The position numbers were made by a program, and so were the translations under genes. A stretch of DNA of 64,000 nt from Streptomyces sp. NRRL F-5122 (GTDB lineage Bacteria > Actinomycetota > Actinomycetes > Streptomycetales > Streptomycetaceae), in the NCBI RefSeq assembly GCF_001507435.1, contig NZ_LMWH01000001.1, positions 372,001-436,000 on the forward strand. The letters are read 5' to 3'. The notes beneath the pieces were generated by a model, which was not told the DNA's origin, did no database searches, and was given only the letters and a program-made list of their open reading frames with translations. Every line of letters begins with the position of its first letter. Position 1 is the first letter of the stretch. Positions 16,967-25,851 of the stretch are shown here, in pieces.

Positions 16967-18510
16967 GCCTCCGTCGTCTCGTCGCCTCCGGCGCGGCGGC
17001 CCTGACGGCCGCCAGCGCCCTCGTCCTGATCCCTTCCGGCCCGGCGAGCGCCCACCCGCTCGGCAACTTCACCGTCAACCGCTACGACGGCCTGGTCGCC
17101 GCCCCGGGACAACTGCGCGTCGACCATGTCGAGGATCTGGCGGAGATACCGGCCACGCAGGCCGAGTCCGACATCGCCGGGACGGGGCTGACCGGCTGGG
17201 CCCGGAAGCGGTGCGCAGCGGCCGCCGAAGGCAGCAGGCTCACCGTCGGCGGGCGCCCGGTGACGCTGACCGTCGGCACCAGCAGCGCCCGGTCACGGCC
17301 GGGTCAGGCCGGTCTCAGCACCCTGCGCGTGGAGTGCCGGCTGACGGCACCGCTGCCCAGGACGGGCACCGCCGGCATCGCCTTCCGGAGCGCGGGGGCA
17401 TCCACCGGTCCCGGCTGGCGGGAGATCACCGCGCGCGGGGACCGTACGACACTCATCGCGTCGAACGTGCCGAAGTCCTCCGTCTCCCACGAACTGACCG
17501 CGTATCCGGTGGAGTTGCTGTCCTCACCGGCCGACACGGTCACGGCCTCCCTGCGGGTGCGTCCCGGTGGCCCCGCCCTGGCCGGCGAGCAGGGCGACGC
17601 CCCGGCCGCCTCCGTGCTTCCCCGCGGTGCCGACCGCTGGACCCGGGCCCTGGACGACCTGGTCGCCCGGCACGACCTCACCGTCGGCTTCGCCGCGCTC
17701 GCCCTCATCATCGCGATCGGTCTCGGCGCCATGCACGCGCTCGCGCCCGGCCACGGCAAGACCCTGATGGCCGCGACGGCGGCGGCCCGCGGCAGCCGGG
17801 CGAGGCTCAAGGACGTACTGCCCCTGGCGGCCTCGGTGACGATCACCCACACCCTGGGCGTCGTCGCGCTGGGGCTGCTGGTCACGGCGGGTTCCGCGGC
17901 GACGCCGTCGGTGATCGCCTGGCTGGGCCTGGCCAGCGGGATCCTGGTCACCCTGGCGGGCGCGTCGCTCGTCCGCCGGGCGTGGCTCAGCCGCCGGCAC
18001 GGCCACCTCGGCACGGACCGGCCCGGACCCGCGCCGGGACACCTCGGCCACACCCACCGTACGCACGGCCACGGTGAAGGACACCAACACGGCGACCACG
18101 GTCACCACCACGACCCCGGCGTCCCCCACACCCATGGCGGGGTCACGCACACCCACCCCACCGCGCCCACCCTCCGCGGCACGATCCTCCTCGGTTTCGC
18201 CGGCGGGATGGTGCCCAGCCCCTCGGCGGTGGTGGTCCTGGTAGGCGCGGCCGCGCTCGGCCAGGCCTGGTTCGGGCTGCTGCTCGTCGTCGCGTACGGC
18301 ATCGGCCTCGCCCTGACGCTGACCGCCGCCGGAGTCGCCGTGGTCAGGCTGGGCAGCGGGATGAAACGCGTACTGGAACGCCGTCCGCGCTGGACCGCCG
18401 GTCCGGCGGCTGCGCTGGTGCGCAGGACCGCACCGCTGGGATCGGCCTTCGTCGTCGTGGCCCTCGGGGCCGGACTGGTGTTCAAGGGGGCGGCATCCGC
18501 ACTCGGTTGA
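16963..18510 (+). CDS. NicO/RcnA-type nickel/cobalt transporter with N-terminal exported domain
   Basis: 515 residues. A signal peptide (GAAALTAASALVLIPSGPASA) and a 200-residue exported domain starting HPLGNFTVN, then a polytopic NicO membrane domain with the metal motif HALAPGHGKTLMAATAA (first core helix near residue 240) and FAGGMVPSPSAVVVLVGAAALG. Between membrane segments is a His-rich loop (about 361-402; GHGEGHQHGDHGHHHDPG) typical for Ni/Co/Zn binding. GTG 16963 overlaps the TPR stop. The family moves divalent metal; direction and metal are inferred only from family members. Confidence 0.88.
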   Translation: MSLRRLVASGAAALTAASALVLIPSGPASAHPLGNFTVNRYDGLVAAPGQLRVDHVEDLAEIPATQAESDIAGTGLTGWARKRCAAAAEGSRLTVGGRPVTLTVGTSSARSRPGQAGLSTLRVECRLTAPLPRTGTAGIAFRSAGASTGPGWREITARGDRTTLIASNVPKSSVSHELTAYPVELLSSPADTVTASLRVRPGGPALAGEQGDAPAASVLPRGADRWTRALDDLVARHDLTVGFAALALIIAIGLGAMHALAPGHGKTLMAATAAARGSRARLKDVLPLAASVTITHTLGVVALGLLVTAGSAATPSVIAWLGLASGILVTLAGASLVRRAWLSRRHGHLGTDRPGPAPGHLGHTHRTHGHGEGHQHGDHGHHHDPGVPHTHGGVTHTHPTAPTLRGTILLGFAGGMVPSPSAVVVLVGAAALGQAWFGLLLVVAYGIGLALTLTAAGVAVVRLGSGMKRVLERRPRWTAGPAAALVRRTAPLGSAFVVVALGAGLVFKGAASALG

Positions 18511-18573
18511 GCTACTTTTGGGGAGAAAAAGCGCGGAGTGGATACAGCACGCGGATGCGAATGGGGGACGCCC

Positions 18574-20175
18574 GTGTCCGAAGATCCGGGCCGTGAACGT
18601 GTGATCGCGGGTCGCTACCGTCTGTTGTCCCCCCTCGGCCAGGGCGGCATGGGGACGGTGTGGCGCGCCCGTGACGAGGTGCTGCACCGCGAGGTGGCCG
18701 TGAAGGAGGTGCGCGCCCCGGCCGGCCTTCCGGCGGCCGAGGTCCAGCGCATGTACACCCGGCTGGAACGCGAGGCCTGGGCGGCGGCCCGGGTGGCCGA
18801 CCGCAATGTCGTGACGGTCTACGACGTGGCCCACGAGGACGGACGCCCCTGGATCGTCATGGAGTTGATCCGCGGCATCGCCCTGTCGGACCTGCTGGAC
18901 GCCGAGGGGCCGATCCCCCCGCAGCGTGCCGCGCACATAGGCGCGGAGGTCCTGGCCGCCCTGCGTGCCGCGCACGCGGCCGGAGTCCTGCACCGCGACG
19001 TCAAACCCGGCAACGTGCTGCTGGCGAACGACGGCCGGGTGGTCCTCACCGACTTCGGCATCGCCATGGTCGAGGGCAGCTCGGCACTGACCATGACCGG
19101 CGAGGTCATCGGCTCGCCCGAGTTCCTCGCCCCCGAGCGAGCGCTCGGACGCACCCCGGGCCCCGAGTCCGATCTGTGGTCGCTCGGCGTACTGCTGTAC
19201 GCGGCGGTCGAGGGCAACTCACCGTTCCGGCAGAGCACCCCGCTCAACACACTGCGGGCGGTCGTCGACGAGGAACTGCCTCCACCGCGGCGGGCGGGTC
19301 CGCTGACCCCGGTGATCGAGGGGCTGTTGCGCAAGGATCCGGCGGAGCGCATTCCGGCGGCACAGGCCGAGCGGGATCTGCGGATCATCGGGGCGGGCGG
19401 CACCCCGCGCATTGGCGCCGTCCCGGCGTACGCACCGACGGTCGCCGCGTTCCCAGGTGAGACGCCCACGCCCCCGCAGCCGGCCCCCGTCCCCACCACC
19501 GTCTCCCGGTCCGGGTACGGGAGTCCCGCCGAGCCGCCGGGCCGTGACCGCCGTGCCGTGGTGGTCCTGATCGCGGGTCTGGCCGCCCTGGTGCTGGCCG
19601 TGGCGGGGCTGACATACGCCCTGGTCCACCGGGATGGCGGCCAGGGCGGCGACGCCGCGGGCAGCGGGGCCTCACACAGCGACGACACGGGCAGTGCGGA
19701 TGCAGGCGGGCCCGGTAGCGACACGGACTCGAGCCCCGCTCCGAGTGGCGGATCCACCTCGGACGGCAAAGGCGGCGGTCGTACGACCGAACCGCCCGCG
19801 CAGTCGGTCCGGGTGACGGTCACCGGCGTGCACACCGACTACTCCGGTGCCTGCCCGCCACCGGACGCACAGGCCCCGACGTTCACGGCCACGTTCACCG
19901 TGGGCCGGGTGCCGGTCGATGTGAGCTATCGCTGGGTGACCAGTACGGGACACGTCTCCGACCCCGGCTGGAAGACGCTGTCGTTCCCCGCGGACGGGGG
20001 GCGGACCCAGCAGCGCCAGGTCGTCGTGACCACGTACGAAGAAGGGGGTTCGGTCCGGAACGAGATCGGTGTGGAGGTCCGCGATCCGGTGCGGGTCACG
20101 TCCGACTCCGTGCCGTTCTCGGTGACCTGCGAGACGGAGACCCCGACGGGCGGGGCCTCCCCCTCGAGTTCGTGA
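18574..20175 (+). CDS. Eukaryotic-type Ser/Thr protein kinase with extracellular sensor domain
   Basis: 533 residues. Kinase domain about 10-270: GQGGMGTVW glycine loop, Lys44 in VAVKEV, catalytic loop HRDVKPGN (140-147), DFGIA, and SPEFLAPE. Then a Pro-rich linker, one membrane segment near 328-350, a Ser/Gly/Asp-rich spacer and a C-terminal Ig-like extracellular domain (VRVTVTGVHTDYSGACPPPD ... PFSVTCETE) with two Cys that may pair. No PASTA repeats. Start at GTG 18574 because GGGGGA lies 5 nt before; GTG 18538 is possible. 63 nt after the NicO gene; its stop is 3 nt from the convergent esterase. Confidence 0.93.
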   Translation: MSEDPGRERVIAGRYRLLSPLGQGGMGTVWRARDEVLHREVAVKEVRAPAGLPAAEVQRMYTRLEREAWAAARVADRNVVTVYDVAHEDGRPWIVMELIRGIALSDLLDAEGPIPPQRAAHIGAEVLAALRAAHAAGVLHRDVKPGNVLLANDGRVVLTDFGIAMVEGSSALTMTGEVIGSPEFLAPERALGRTPGPESDLWSLGVLLYAAVEGNSPFRQSTPLNTLRAVVDEELPPPRRAGPLTPVIEGLLRKDPAERIPAAQAERDLRIIGAGGTPRIGAVPAYAPTVAAFPGETPTPPQPAPVPTTVSRSGYGSPAEPPGRDRRAVVVLIAGLAALVLAVAGLTYALVHRDGGQGGDAAGSGASHSDDTGSADAGGPGSDTDSSPAPSGGSTSDGKGGGRTTEPPAQSVRVTVTGVHTDYSGACPPPDAQAPTFTATFTVGRVPVDVSYRWVTSTGHVSDPGWKTLSFPADGGRTQQRQVVVTTYEEGGSVRNEIGVEVRDPVRVTSDSVPFSVTCETETPTGGASPSSS

Positions 20176-20178
20176 CCG

Positions 20179-20985
20179 TCAGGCCGCGCCGTTCAGTGCC
20201 GGCAGATAGCCGCCGGACTGACCGGCCGCGGTCGGGTGGTAGGACTCGCCTATGTTCAGCCAGTTGACGCTGTGCAGCCAGGCGGAGCCGGAGCAGATCT
20301 CGTGGCCGGTGAAGGTGGTGCGCACATCACCGAAGGTGAAGCCGTGGTCGGCGGCGCGCTTGGCGATGGCCGCGTTGATGTAGTCCGCTGCGTCGTTTAT
20401 CGCGGACCGCTTGGTCTCGGACAGTCCGAGGCAGGTCGTGCCGAGCTTGTAGAAACGGGGGTAGCCCAGCACGACCACATGGGCCGCCGGGGCCTTGGCA
20501 CTGATCGCCGAGTAGACGCTGTCCAGCCGGCCGGGCAGCGTCGAGTCCACGTACGCCTTGGCCGTCGCGATCCGTGACAGACAGGAGCTGTCCGACTGGA
20601 GCACGCATGTCGTCATGACGTCGGCGAAGCCGGCGTCGTTGCCGCCGATGGTGAGGGAGACGAGGCCGGTCGACGCGCTCAACGGGCCCAGCTGGTTGTT
20701 GAGCACGTCGGTCGTCCGGGCGCCCGAGCACGCCATGAAGCTGAACGACGCGGGGGCGTGGGCGGCCTGCCACAGATACGGGAAGGCCTTGGTGCTGCGG
20801 TCGCAGTCGCCGCTGGAGCCGATGTAGCTTCCGGCGCCGACACCCGAGGAGTAGGAGTCGCCGAGGGCCACATAACCGGTGGCCGCCGCCTGAGTTGACG
20901 CCTGCGCCGCGGCCGCCCCGGTGAGGGTGAAGCCGACGGCCAGGAGGAGTGACGTCACGTACGCCGCACATCGGGAACGTCTCAT
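20179..20985 (-). CDS. Secreted SGNH-family esterase/lipase
   Basis: 268 residues with a signal peptide (AAYVTSLLLAVGFTLTGAAAAQA). Hydrolase blocks: GDSYSSGVGAG with the nucleophile Ser, LTIGGNDAGF with oxyanion Asn, and SYHPTAAGQ with the catalytic His/Asp region. Four or more Cys suggest disulfides, as in the Streptomyces rimosus/scabies esterases. From memory it corresponds to the S. coelicolor SCO1725-type esterase. GGGAGG lies 5 nt before the ATG. Confidence 0.93.
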   Translation of the reverse strand: MRRSRCAAYVTSLLLAVGFTLTGAAAAQASTQAAATGYVALGDSYSSGVGAGSYIGSSGDCDRSTKAFPYLWQAAHAPASFSFMACSGARTTDVLNNQLGPLSASTGLVSLTIGGNDAGFADVMTTCVLQSDSSCLSRIATAKAYVDSTLPGRLDSVYSAISAKAPAAHVVVLGYPRFYKLGTTCLGLSETKRSAINDAADYINAAIAKRAADHGFTFGDVRTTFTGHEICSGSAWLHSVNWLNIGESYHPTAAGQSGGYLPALNGAA

Positions 20986-21352
20986 GGAACCTCCCTTTAG
21001 CAGGATCTCTGCCACAACTGTGGTAGCAGCCACGCATGTTGACAGGAAGTGTCCATGCCAAGACTTTCGGCGCAGGACGTCGCGGCACCGTTCACCGACC
21101 TGTCCGACCACGTGCGCCCGGCGGCCACACGAGGGGGTGTCGGACCGGGCCGTCCCGGCGGCGGTTCACGGATCACCACGCAACCCCGCACGAGGCTCGA
21201 ACTCCGGTTTGACCGGAGCCCTGCATTTCCGGGCAACACATGTTTGAACCGCGCCAATAACCTGTGGGTGCCGCCTCCGCGTCTTGACGGCCCCCTCACG
21301 GCTGCGCGACATTGAAGCCCGGCATCCGGCGCTTCGGGGGGCAAAGTCGCCA

Positions 21353-21775
21353 ATGCAGACCTTACGCATCAAGCCACCGTCATCAGACAGGGACGGGAGG
21401 TCGGGACAGGATCCGGGGAGGAGCCTGTCCCCCCTGCTCGCCGGCGCGGCAGTCGTCGTCGCCGGGGTCGGGGCGATCCTCGCGCTCAGCGGCGCGGACT
21501 CGCCGCTGCGCGGCCCGTTCACACTGTTCTTCCTGCTCGCCGCGCCGGCATCGGCCGTCGGCGCCGCCCTACGGGGACTGGAACCCTTCCCCCGCACGGT
21601 GGTGTCCGTGGCAGGAGCGATCGCGATCGATCTGCTGATCGCCCAGGGCATGCTGGCGGTGCACCGGTGGTCGGTGACCGGCGGCATCATCGCGGTGGCC
21701 GTGGTCAGCGCCGTCGTTCTCCTGCTGGTTCTGGTACGGCGGCAGCGCCGCCACACGGCGAGAAGACGGGCCTGA
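21353..21775 (+). CDS. Small integral membrane protein at head of glycan cluster
   Basis: 140 residues. After a 27-residue polar N-terminus come four hydrophobic segments (LLAGAAVVVAGVGAILALSG, GPFTLFFLLAAPASAVGAAL, TVVSVAGAIAIDLLIAQGMLAV, GGIIAVAVVSAVVLLLVLV) and a basic tail RRQRRHTARRRA. No recognised family. It ends 4 nt before the acyltransferase-like gene, so it likely belongs to that operon and could assist membrane steps of glycan assembly. ATG chosen over an upstream TTG; GGGGGG is 11 nt upstream. Confidence 0.7.
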   Translation: MQTLRIKPPSSDRDGRSGQDPGRSLSPLLAGAAVVVAGVGAILALSGADSPLRGPFTLFFLLAAPASAVGAALRGLEPFPRTVVSVAGAIAIDLLIAQGMLAVHRWSVTGGIIAVAVVSAVVLLLVLVRRQRRHTARRRA

Positions 21776-21779
21776 AGAC

Positions 21780-22874
21780 GTGGACATCAGCGTGTACCGC
21801 CCGGGCGAGCTCAGGGCGGCCGACCGGGCGGCCTGGACGGCCCTGCAGTCCAAAGCCCATCTCAACGGCTCACCCGGACTAACGAACCCCTTCCTGTCAC
21901 CCGAGTTCGCGCTCGCCGTGGGCCGGACGAGACGCGGCGTGCGTATCGCGGTCGTCCGCGAGGACGCCGAACCGGCCGCGTTCCTCCCGTTCCAGAGAAC
22001 GGCCGCCGGCGTCGGCCGTGCCGTCGGCCTCGGGGTCTCGGACTGCCAGGGCATGGTGCACCGGCCGGGATTCGTCTGCGACGCGCGGGAGCTCCTGCGG
22101 GCCTGCGGGCTCGCCCTCTGGGAGTTCGACCATCTGGTCGAGGGCCAGACGCCGTTCGAGGCGGGAGTCTCCGGCACCTTCGCCTCCCCGGTCATGGACG
22201 TCGACCAGGGATACGAGGCGTATCTGAGCCGACTGCGCGACCGGTCACCGAAGTTCACCCGCACCACACTGGCCAAGGAGCGCAAGCTCGGGCGGGACGC
22301 CGGCGAGCTGCGTTACGTCCACGACGAGCGCGATCCGGCCGCCCTTCGGACGCTGATGGGCTGGAAGTCGGCGCAGTACCGCAGGACCGGGCGCAGCGAC
22401 CGTTTCGCGCACGACTGGATCACCCAGCTGGTGCAGCAGCTCTTCCACACCCGCGCGGAAGCGTTCACGGGCATCCTGTCGGTCCTCTACGCGGGCGAAC
22501 GGCCGATCGCCGCCCACTTCGGACTGCGCACCGATCGAGTGCTGGCCTGCTGGTTCCCGGCCTACGACCCGGAGTTCGCCAAGTACTCGCCCGGCCTGGT
22601 GCTGCATCTGCGGATGGCCGAGGCGGCCGCCGCCGACGGCATCGCCCATCTGGATCTCGGCCGGGGCCGCAAGGAATACAAGGACTCCCTGAAGACACGC
22701 GATCTCTACGTGTCCGAGGGGTGGGTGACACGACGTCACCCCGTTGCGTTCGGGCACAGGGCGCGCCGCGCCCCGGTCCGGGCACTGCGCAATGCGGTGC
22801 TGTCTCGGCCGGAGTTCTTCGAGCCGGCCGACCGCGTCCTCAAACGGATGGGGAAAATCCGTTCGAGGGGTTGA
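21780..22874 (+). CDS. GNAT/FemAB-fold acyltransferase (CelD/BcsL-like)
   Basis: 364 residues. The C-terminal half matches the acetyltransferase domain found in polysaccharide loci (PF13480-like): ERKLGRDAGELRYVHDERDPAALRTLMGWKSAQYRRTGR, GILSVLYAGERPIAAHFGLRTDRVLACWFPAYDPEFAKYSPGLVLHLRMAEAAAADGIAHLDLGRGRKEYKDSLKTR. Probably transfers an acyl or aminoacyl group to a sugar or lipid-linked intermediate in the cytoplasm. GTG start with 4 nt to the preceding gene. Substrate not predictable. Confidence 0.82.
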   Translation: MDISVYRPGELRAADRAAWTALQSKAHLNGSPGLTNPFLSPEFALAVGRTRRGVRIAVVREDAEPAAFLPFQRTAAGVGRAVGLGVSDCQGMVHRPGFVCDARELLRACGLALWEFDHLVEGQTPFEAGVSGTFASPVMDVDQGYEAYLSRLRDRSPKFTRTTLAKERKLGRDAGELRYVHDERDPAALRTLMGWKSAQYRRTGRSDRFAHDWITQLVQQLFHTRAEAFTGILSVLYAGERPIAAHFGLRTDRVLACWFPAYDPEFAKYSPGLVLHLRMAEAAAADGIAHLDLGRGRKEYKDSLKTRDLYVSEGWVTRRHPVAFGHRARRAPVRALRNAVLSRPEFFEPADRVLKRMGKIRSRG

Positions 22875-23243
22875 TTTTCGCCCATTTACCGGTCAAAACC
22901 AGGGACACGTCCCAGGTCTTGCCATAAAGTCGCAATCGTCAATACCGTCATACATCAACCCGCATCGGTCCATCATCACGCGGCTCCAGGGGAGGGCTCA
23001 GGTACCGCGATGGTTCCGGCGCGGGGCGCGGTAGGGGGGTGCCGTGCTCGGCGACCACAGTCGTTCGAGTCGTGCCGCGCGGTCGGCTGCCGTTTTCCCG
23101 GCAGACGGCCAGCTTTGCCAGCTCACCCGACATGCACGGAGATCCATATCGGCATGCCGTAGGTGAGTACCCCCCTTTCGAACCGGACACAATGCCGGAC
23201 CGTCCAGGGGCGGACGGTCCACCGGACGAGAGGGACCAGACCC
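22875..23243. other. 369-bp leader region before the glycosyltransferase genes
   Basis: The first 110 bp are unusually AT-rich for this chromosome and probably contain the promoter; GGGAC-AC-GTCCC is a short palindrome near 22904. Further on are several potential hairpins (CTGCCG...CGGCAG near 23085-23105, and the strong one at 23197-23220). Such a long leader between two genes of one cluster suggests the glycosyltransferase operon has its own regulated promoter. No protein-coding frame is convincing. Confidence 0.5.
23197..23220 (+). promoter_or_regulatory. Leader hairpin GGACCGTCC-N6-GGACGGTCC
   Basis: Perfect 9-bp stem with a 6-nt loop ending 7-8 nt before the GAGAGGGA ribosome site of the first glycosyltransferase gene. 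In mRNA it would stand directly in front of the ribosome site; alternatively it is a DNA operator. Confidence 0.45.
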
Positions 23244-24062
23244 ATGAGTTCTGTTCTGCGCTCTGCAATTTCGGATCAAGGTCCGTTACATCAGGGCAGG
23301 TACCGACCCATCTCCTCTCACCTGGCCATCGCGCCACCGGTGAGCGTGGTGATTCCCGCCATGAACGAGGCGGAGAACCTCCCGTACGTCTTCAAGACAC
23401 TTCCCGAGTGGATTCACGAAGTGGTCCTTGTGGACGGCAATTCCACCGACGACACCGTCCAGGTCGCGCGCGATCTGTGGCCGGGTGTGAAGGTCGTCGG
23501 CCAGCAGGGCAAGGGCAAGGGGGATGCCCTGATCACCGGCTTCGAGGCCTGCACGGGCGACATCATCGTGATGGTCGACGCCGATGGCTCCGCGGACGGT
23601 CAGGAGATCGTCAGCTATGTCTCCGCGCTGGTGTCCGGCGCCGACTTCGCGAAGGGCTCGCGGTTCGCGAACGGCGGCGGCACCTCCGACATGACGCCGA
23701 TCCGCAAACTGGGCAACCGGGTGCTGTGCGCGATCGTCAACGCCAAGTTCGGCGCCCGCTACACCGACCTCTGCTACGGGTACAACGCGTTCTGGCGGCA
23801 CTGCCTCGACAAGATCGAGCTGGACTGCACGGGATTCGAGGTGGAGACCCTGATGAACATCCGGGTCGTCAAGGCCGGGCTCAAGGTGCAGGAGATCCCG
23901 AGCCACGAGTACCTCCGCATCCACGGTGCGAGCAACCTGCGCGCGGTGCGTGACGGTCTGCGGGTGCTGAAGGTCATCCTCCAGGAACGCTCCAACCGGC
24001 GTGCGCTGCGCAGCCGCCCTCGCGCGGTGGCGCTCAACTCGGGTCAGGGAGAGCTGTCTTGA
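23244..24062 (+). CDS. Family 2 glycosyltransferase (dolichyl-phosphate-mannose-synthase-like)
   Basis: 272 residues. GT-A fold signatures in order: VSVVIPAMNEAENLPYVF, VLVDGNSTDDTVQVARD, GKGDALITGFEACTGDIIVMVDADGS (DxD metal site) and FEVETLMNIRVVKAGLKVQEIPSHE. Related to polyprenyl-phosphate sugar transferases, so it may load a sugar onto a lipid carrier or extend the glycan at the cytoplasmic face. ATG 23244 chosen from GAGAGGGA upstream; a 27-residue N-terminal extension is possible. Overlaps the next gene (TTGA). Confidence 0.9.
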   Translation: MSSVLRSAISDQGPLHQGRYRPISSHLAIAPPVSVVIPAMNEAENLPYVFKTLPEWIHEVVLVDGNSTDDTVQVARDLWPGVKVVGQQGKGKGDALITGFEACTGDIIVMVDADGSADGQEIVSYVSALVSGADFAKGSRFANGGGTSDMTPIRKLGNRVLCAIVNAKFGARYTDLCYGYNAFWRHCLDKIELDCTGFEVETLMNIRVVKAGLKVQEIPSHEYLRIHGASNLRAVRDGLRVLKVILQERSNRRALRSRPRAVALNSGQGELS

Positions 24063-25054
24063 GCGCTCCGGACATCTCCGTGGTGATCTGCGTCTACACC
24101 GAGGACCGCTGGGAGGACATCCTCGCGGCGGTCTCCTCGGTGCGGGCGCAGTCCCGGCCGGCGCGCGAGACGCTGCTGGTCGTGGACCACAACCAGACCC
24201 TGCTCGAACGGCTGAGCGGGGAGTACAAGGAGGTCGAGGAGGTCCGCGTGCTCGCCAACGCGGGCCCCCGCGGCCTGTCCGCGGGACGCAACACCGGGAT
24301 CGCCGCCTCCCACGGGGAGGTCATCGCGTTCCTCGACGACGACGCCGTGGCCGAGCGGGACTGGCTGAGGCACTTCACCGAGGGCTACGCGGACCCGCGG
24401 GTCATGGCCGTCGGCGGCCGTACGATGCCGATCTGGGCCTCGGGCCGCCGCCCGGCGTGGTTCCCGGAGGAGTTCGACTGGGTGGTGGGCTGCACCTACA
24501 AGGGGCTGCCGCCAGGCCGGGCGCGGGTGCGCAACGTCCTCGGGGGCAACGCCTCCTTCCGCCGCACGGCGTTCGCGGCGGCGGGCGGCTTCGCCACGGG
24601 CATCGGACGCGACGGCGACAAGCGCCCGCTCGGCTGCGAGGAGACGGAGCTGTGCATCCGGCTCAGCCGGGCCAGACCGGATGCGATCCTGCTGATCGAC
24701 GACCGTGCGGTGATCCACCACCGGGTACCGGCGCCACGCGAGCACTTCGCGTACTTCCGCACCCGTACCTACGCCGAAGGCCTCTCCAAGGCCCTGGTGG
24801 CCCGGAGCGTCGGCTCCGACAAGGGACTGGAGTCGGAGCGCCGCTACACCACCCGGGTACTGCCCGCCGGTGTCGCCCGCGGACTGCGTGACGCTCTGCT
24901 GGCCCGCCCCGGCGGCGCGGGCCGGGCCGGCGCCATCGTCGCGGGGGTACTCACGGCCGCCGGTGGGTACGTCCTCGGGAGCGTCCGGGCGCGCAGGGGC
25001 GGCGCCACCTTCTCCGTGGTGCGGATACCGGACGGCGAGGGGGACATCGCATGA
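24059..25054 (+). CDS. Family 2 glycosyltransferase
   Basis: 331 residues with a rare TTG start supported by GGGAGAG upstream and by overlap with the preceding stop. GT2 landmarks: ISVVICVYTEDRWEDILAAVSSVRAQ, GLSAGRNTGIAASHGEVIAFLDDDAVAERDWL (DDD metal site), NVLGGNASFRRTAF, and GCEETELCIRLSRA (catalytic ED). A C-terminal hydrophobic stretch (AGAIVAGVLTAAGGYVLGSV) may anchor it to the membrane. Overlaps the deacetylase by ATGA, showing coupling. Confidence 0.92.
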   Translation: MSAPDISVVICVYTEDRWEDILAAVSSVRAQSRPARETLLVVDHNQTLLERLSGEYKEVEEVRVLANAGPRGLSAGRNTGIAASHGEVIAFLDDDAVAERDWLRHFTEGYADPRVMAVGGRTMPIWASGRRPAWFPEEFDWVVGCTYKGLPPGRARVRNVLGGNASFRRTAFAAAGGFATGIGRDGDKRPLGCEETELCIRLSRARPDAILLIDDRAVIHHRVPAPREHFAYFRTRTYAEGLSKALVARSVGSDKGLESERRYTTRVLPAGVARGLRDALLARPGGAGRAGAIVAGVLTAAGGYVLGSVRARRGGATFSVVRIPDGEGDIA

Positions 25055-25851
25055 GCGGACAGGCCGTGCCGATCCTCATGTACCACTCGGTGGCGACGGC
25101 GCCCAACGAGGCGACCCGTGCCCTGTCGGTGGCGCCCGAGGCCTTCACCGAGCAGATGGCACAGCTGGCGGACCTGGGACGCACACCCGTCACCACCGCC
25201 GAGCTGGCCCGCTGCTGGCGGCAGGGGGACCCGCTGCCCGAGAGGCCCGTCCTCATCACCTTCGACGACGGATACGAAGGCGTGCACCGCCACGCCCTGC
25301 CCGTGCTCGCCAAGCACGGCTTCGTCTCCACCCTGTTCGTCTCGACCGGCTGGCTCCGGGGCGCCCACGACACCGGGGGCGGCCTCGACACCATGCTCGA
25401 CTGGGACCAGGTGCGCGACCTCGCCGGCGGCGGGGTCGAGATCGGCGGGCACAGCCACACCCATCCGCAGCTGGACCAACTGGACGACGACACCCTGCGC
25501 TTCGAACTCCTGCGCTGCAAGGAGATCGTCACCGGCGAACTGGGCGCCGCCCCGGTCTCGTTCGCCTACCCGTACGGCTACTCCAGTCGCCGGGTGCGCC
25601 GTACCGTGCGCGAGACGGGGTACCGCCAGTCGCTCGCCGTCGGCAACGGTCTCGCCCGCCCGGGTCAGGGGCCGTACGCGCTGCAACGTGTCACCGTGCG
25701 CCGCAGCACGGGCGCGGAGGAGTTCGAGCGGCTCGTCCAGGGCCGTGCGATCGCTCGCAATTTCGCCAGGGACCGCGCCCTCACCAAGGGATACGCCGTG
25801 GTCCGAAGAGCACGACAGGTTCGCCGGAAGGCCATCGGTTCCCGTGTCTGA
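25051..25851 (+). CDS. Polysaccharide deacetylase (NodB domain, CE4)
   Basis: 266 residues. Starts MSGQAVPILMYHSV, the usual opening of the family; motif 1 LITFDDGY supplies the Asp pair and motif 2 GHSHTHP the His metal ligands; later SFAYPYGYSS. It should remove N-acetyl groups from an amino-sugar glycan. There is no signal peptide, so if CE4-active it may work on lipid-linked intermediates inside the cell or be exported otherwise. Overlaps both neighbours. Confidence 0.9.
   Translation: MSGQAVPILMYHSVATAPNEATRALSVAPEAFTEQMAQLADLGRTPVTTAELARCWRQGDPLPERPVLITFDDGYEGVHRHALPVLAKHGFVSTLFVSTGWLRGAHDTGGGLDTMLDWDQVRDLAGGGVEIGGHSHTHPQLDQLDDDTLRFELLRCKEIVTGELGAAPVSFAYPYGYSSRRVRRTVRETGYRQSLAVGNGLARPGQGPYALQRVTVRRSTGAEEFERLVQGRAIARNFARDRALTKGYAVVRRARQVRRKAIGSRV

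Noticed and set aside
22875..23243. Leader of the glycosyltransferase operon considered as a ydaO-type riboswitch
   Set aside because: Hairpins are present but I could not find the conserved core of that riboswitch class.
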